Source: an uncultured Acetatifactor sp.
GTDB taxonomy: Bacteria > Bacillota > Clostridia > Lachnospirales > Lachnospiraceae
Direction: 5' to 3'
Assembly: GCA_910584435.1 (NCBI GenBank)
Contig: CAJUAP010000045.1
Location: forward strand, 1-32,728
Length of the DNA stretch: 32,728 nucleotides
Of the stretch, positions 31,767 through 32,728 are shown one piece after another (within the stretch, counting starts at the first letter, position 1; every line of letters starts with the position of its first letter). Below the pieces are notes generated by a model. That model was not told where the DNA came from, did not search any database, and saw only the letters and a list, made by a program, of their open reading frames with translations. The position numbers and the translations under genes are program-made.

Positions 31767-32728
31767 ATGGTGAAACAGATTTTGCTTAGTATTTCTATCC
31801 TGGTTTCCGGAAGAGAAAGTACTGCAGACAAATGCATTGCATCATTGGACAGACTTAGACGGCGGGTACCCTGTGAACTGATTCTTGTGGATACGGGCTG
31901 TTCGGAGGAATTGCGGCAATGGATAAAGCAAAAAGCTGATAAGGTGATTGCCTTCCAATGGTGCAATGATTTCTCGGCTGCCAGGAATGCGGGTCTTCAG
32001 GAAGCATCGGGAGAGTGGTTCATGTTTCTGGATGATGATGAATGGTTTGAGGATACCAGTCGGCTGGAAGCATTTTTCCTGTCAGGAGAGTATAGGGGTT
32101 ATGCGTCTGCTTCATATCGCATCAGGAATTATATGGACATGCAGGGGGAAAGGTGGCAGGATGTGTCATTGCCCCGTATGGTGAGAAGAAATCGTGATAC
32201 TCGTTTTGTCTATCCGGTGCACGAAATGCTGTGGCCCCGGTACGAGCCTGAGAAATATCTTGAGGATTTCGTGCATCATTATGGTTATGCCTCTGCCTCG
32301 CCGGAGATGCACAAGGAAAAACACCGGAGGAATTTATCGCTTCTGCTGCCGGCCATAGAAGAGGATAGGTATTGTATGCATCATTATCTTCAGGCGGTCA
32401 TGGAGTATATTGCAATAGAGGATTTGGCGTCCGCACTGCAGACGGCGGAAGATGGCATCAGGCATTATGATTCCGGCAGAGAGAATGATAATAGTTTCTA
32501 TTTCGGGCTATGTGCTGCAGCGGTGAAGATAAGGGTGTTAGACGGGCAGTATGGAGAGGCGGCTGGGAAAGGGAAAGATCTGCTGGAACATATAGAACTT
32601 TCAAGGCTGGCGAGGGCGTCTTTTTATGGCGATTTGGCAATTGCGTGGAGTGCGCTGACAGGGCAGTGTGCGATGGAAGCCGGAGGCCGGAAGGCATTGG
32701 AAGCAGGCGTTCAGCAGATGCCGGAGGC
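31767..32728 (+). CDS. GT2-family glycosyltransferase with TPR-like region, partial (3' end beyond window)
   Basis: The first 320 codons of a second gene of the same type, open to the window edge with no in-frame stop. It starts MVKQILLSISILVSGREST and shares the key blocks with its neighbour: LILVDTGCSEE, FQWCNDFSAARNAGLQEASG, FMFLDDDEWFEDT and FVHHYGYASAS. The region after about 200 is helical (LQTAEDGIRHYDS, GQYGEAAGKGKDLLEHIE) as in TPR arrays. GGGAGG lies 10 bases before the ATG, in the end of the first gene. The two genes are tandem paralogs, probably acting on the same flagellin with different sites or sugars. Confidence 0.88.
   Translation, partial: MVKQILLSISILVSGRESTADKCIASLDRLRRRVPCELILVDTGCSEELRQWIKQKADKVIAFQWCNDFSAARNAGLQEASGEWFMFLDDDEWFEDTSRLEAFFLSGEYRGYASASYRIRNYMDMQGERWQDVSLPRMVRRNRDTRFVYPVHEMLWPRYEPEKYLEDFVHHYGYASASPEMHKEKHRRNLSLLLPAIEEDRYCMHHYLQAVMEYIAIEDLASALQTAEDGIRHYDSGRENDNSFYFGLCAAAVKIRVLDGQYGEAAGKGKDLLEHIELSRLARASFYGDLAIAWSALTGQCAMEAGGRKALEAGVQQMPE

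Overview
The window looks like the chromosome of a motile, spore-forming anaerobic Firmicute, most likely a Lachnospiraceae member (Clostridia, gut type). The evidence is strong AGGAGG-type ribosome binding sites, a pyrK/pyrD type 1B pyrimidine operon, a SipL-like spore protein, a ThyX thymidylate synthase, a GH43 arabinosidase, and a Gram-positive late flagellar locus with flgM-flgN-flgK, fliW-csrA and sigma-D (sigma-28) type promoters. This assignment comes from gene content and protein style only; no database search was possible.

Left part (1-7140, mostly + strand). A short 22-bp tandem repeat is followed by an ABC-F ATPase. The pyrimidine genes pyrC, pyrK and pyrD follow, with a good sigma-A promoter and a structured leader before pyrC. 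Between pyrC and pyrK lies a broken DUF3990-like gene whose last reading frame runs straight into pyrK. Three compact hairpins separate pyrK from pyrD. A DUF3794/LysM protein (SipL-like) ends at a perfect 16-bp terminator stem.

Middle part (7141-15165). Minus-strand genes are a membrane-anchored protein with a possible EreA/ChaN-like fold, a flagellum-associated-looking orphan with a possible sigma-D promoter, a DUF1934 protein with an internal insertion, murI, a small membrane-anchored protein, a GntR/FCD regulator and ispE. thyX and a GH43 enzyme then run on the plus strand. ispE and thyX diverge from two clear sigma-A promoters.

Right part (15166-32728). This is a late flagellar locus: flgM, flgN, two tandem flgK paralogs, flgL, fliW, csrA, flaG, fliD, fliS, a FliT-like chaperone, two flagellin genes, and two tandem TPR-containing GT2 glycosyltransferases; the second runs off the window. 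FlgM is the anti-sigma factor for sigma-D, and FlgN, FliS and the FliT-like protein are export chaperones. FlgK and FlgL form the hook-filament junction, FliD caps the filament, and FliW-CsrA couples flagellin level to translation. The two flagellin leaders each carry a GGA-in-hexaloop hairpin about 20 nt before a GGA-containing Shine-Dalgarno site, the layout expected for CsrA repression. The glycosyltransferases are good candidates for flagellin modification.

The main non-coding points of interest are the CsrA-like hairpins, the sigma-D promoter set (including one in front of the orphan at 8542-9198), the branched inverted-repeat elements between flgK2 and flgL, and the pyrC leader. I found no tRNA, rRNA, CRISPR array, insertion sequence or prophage. 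I did not find a clearly new multi-gene system.
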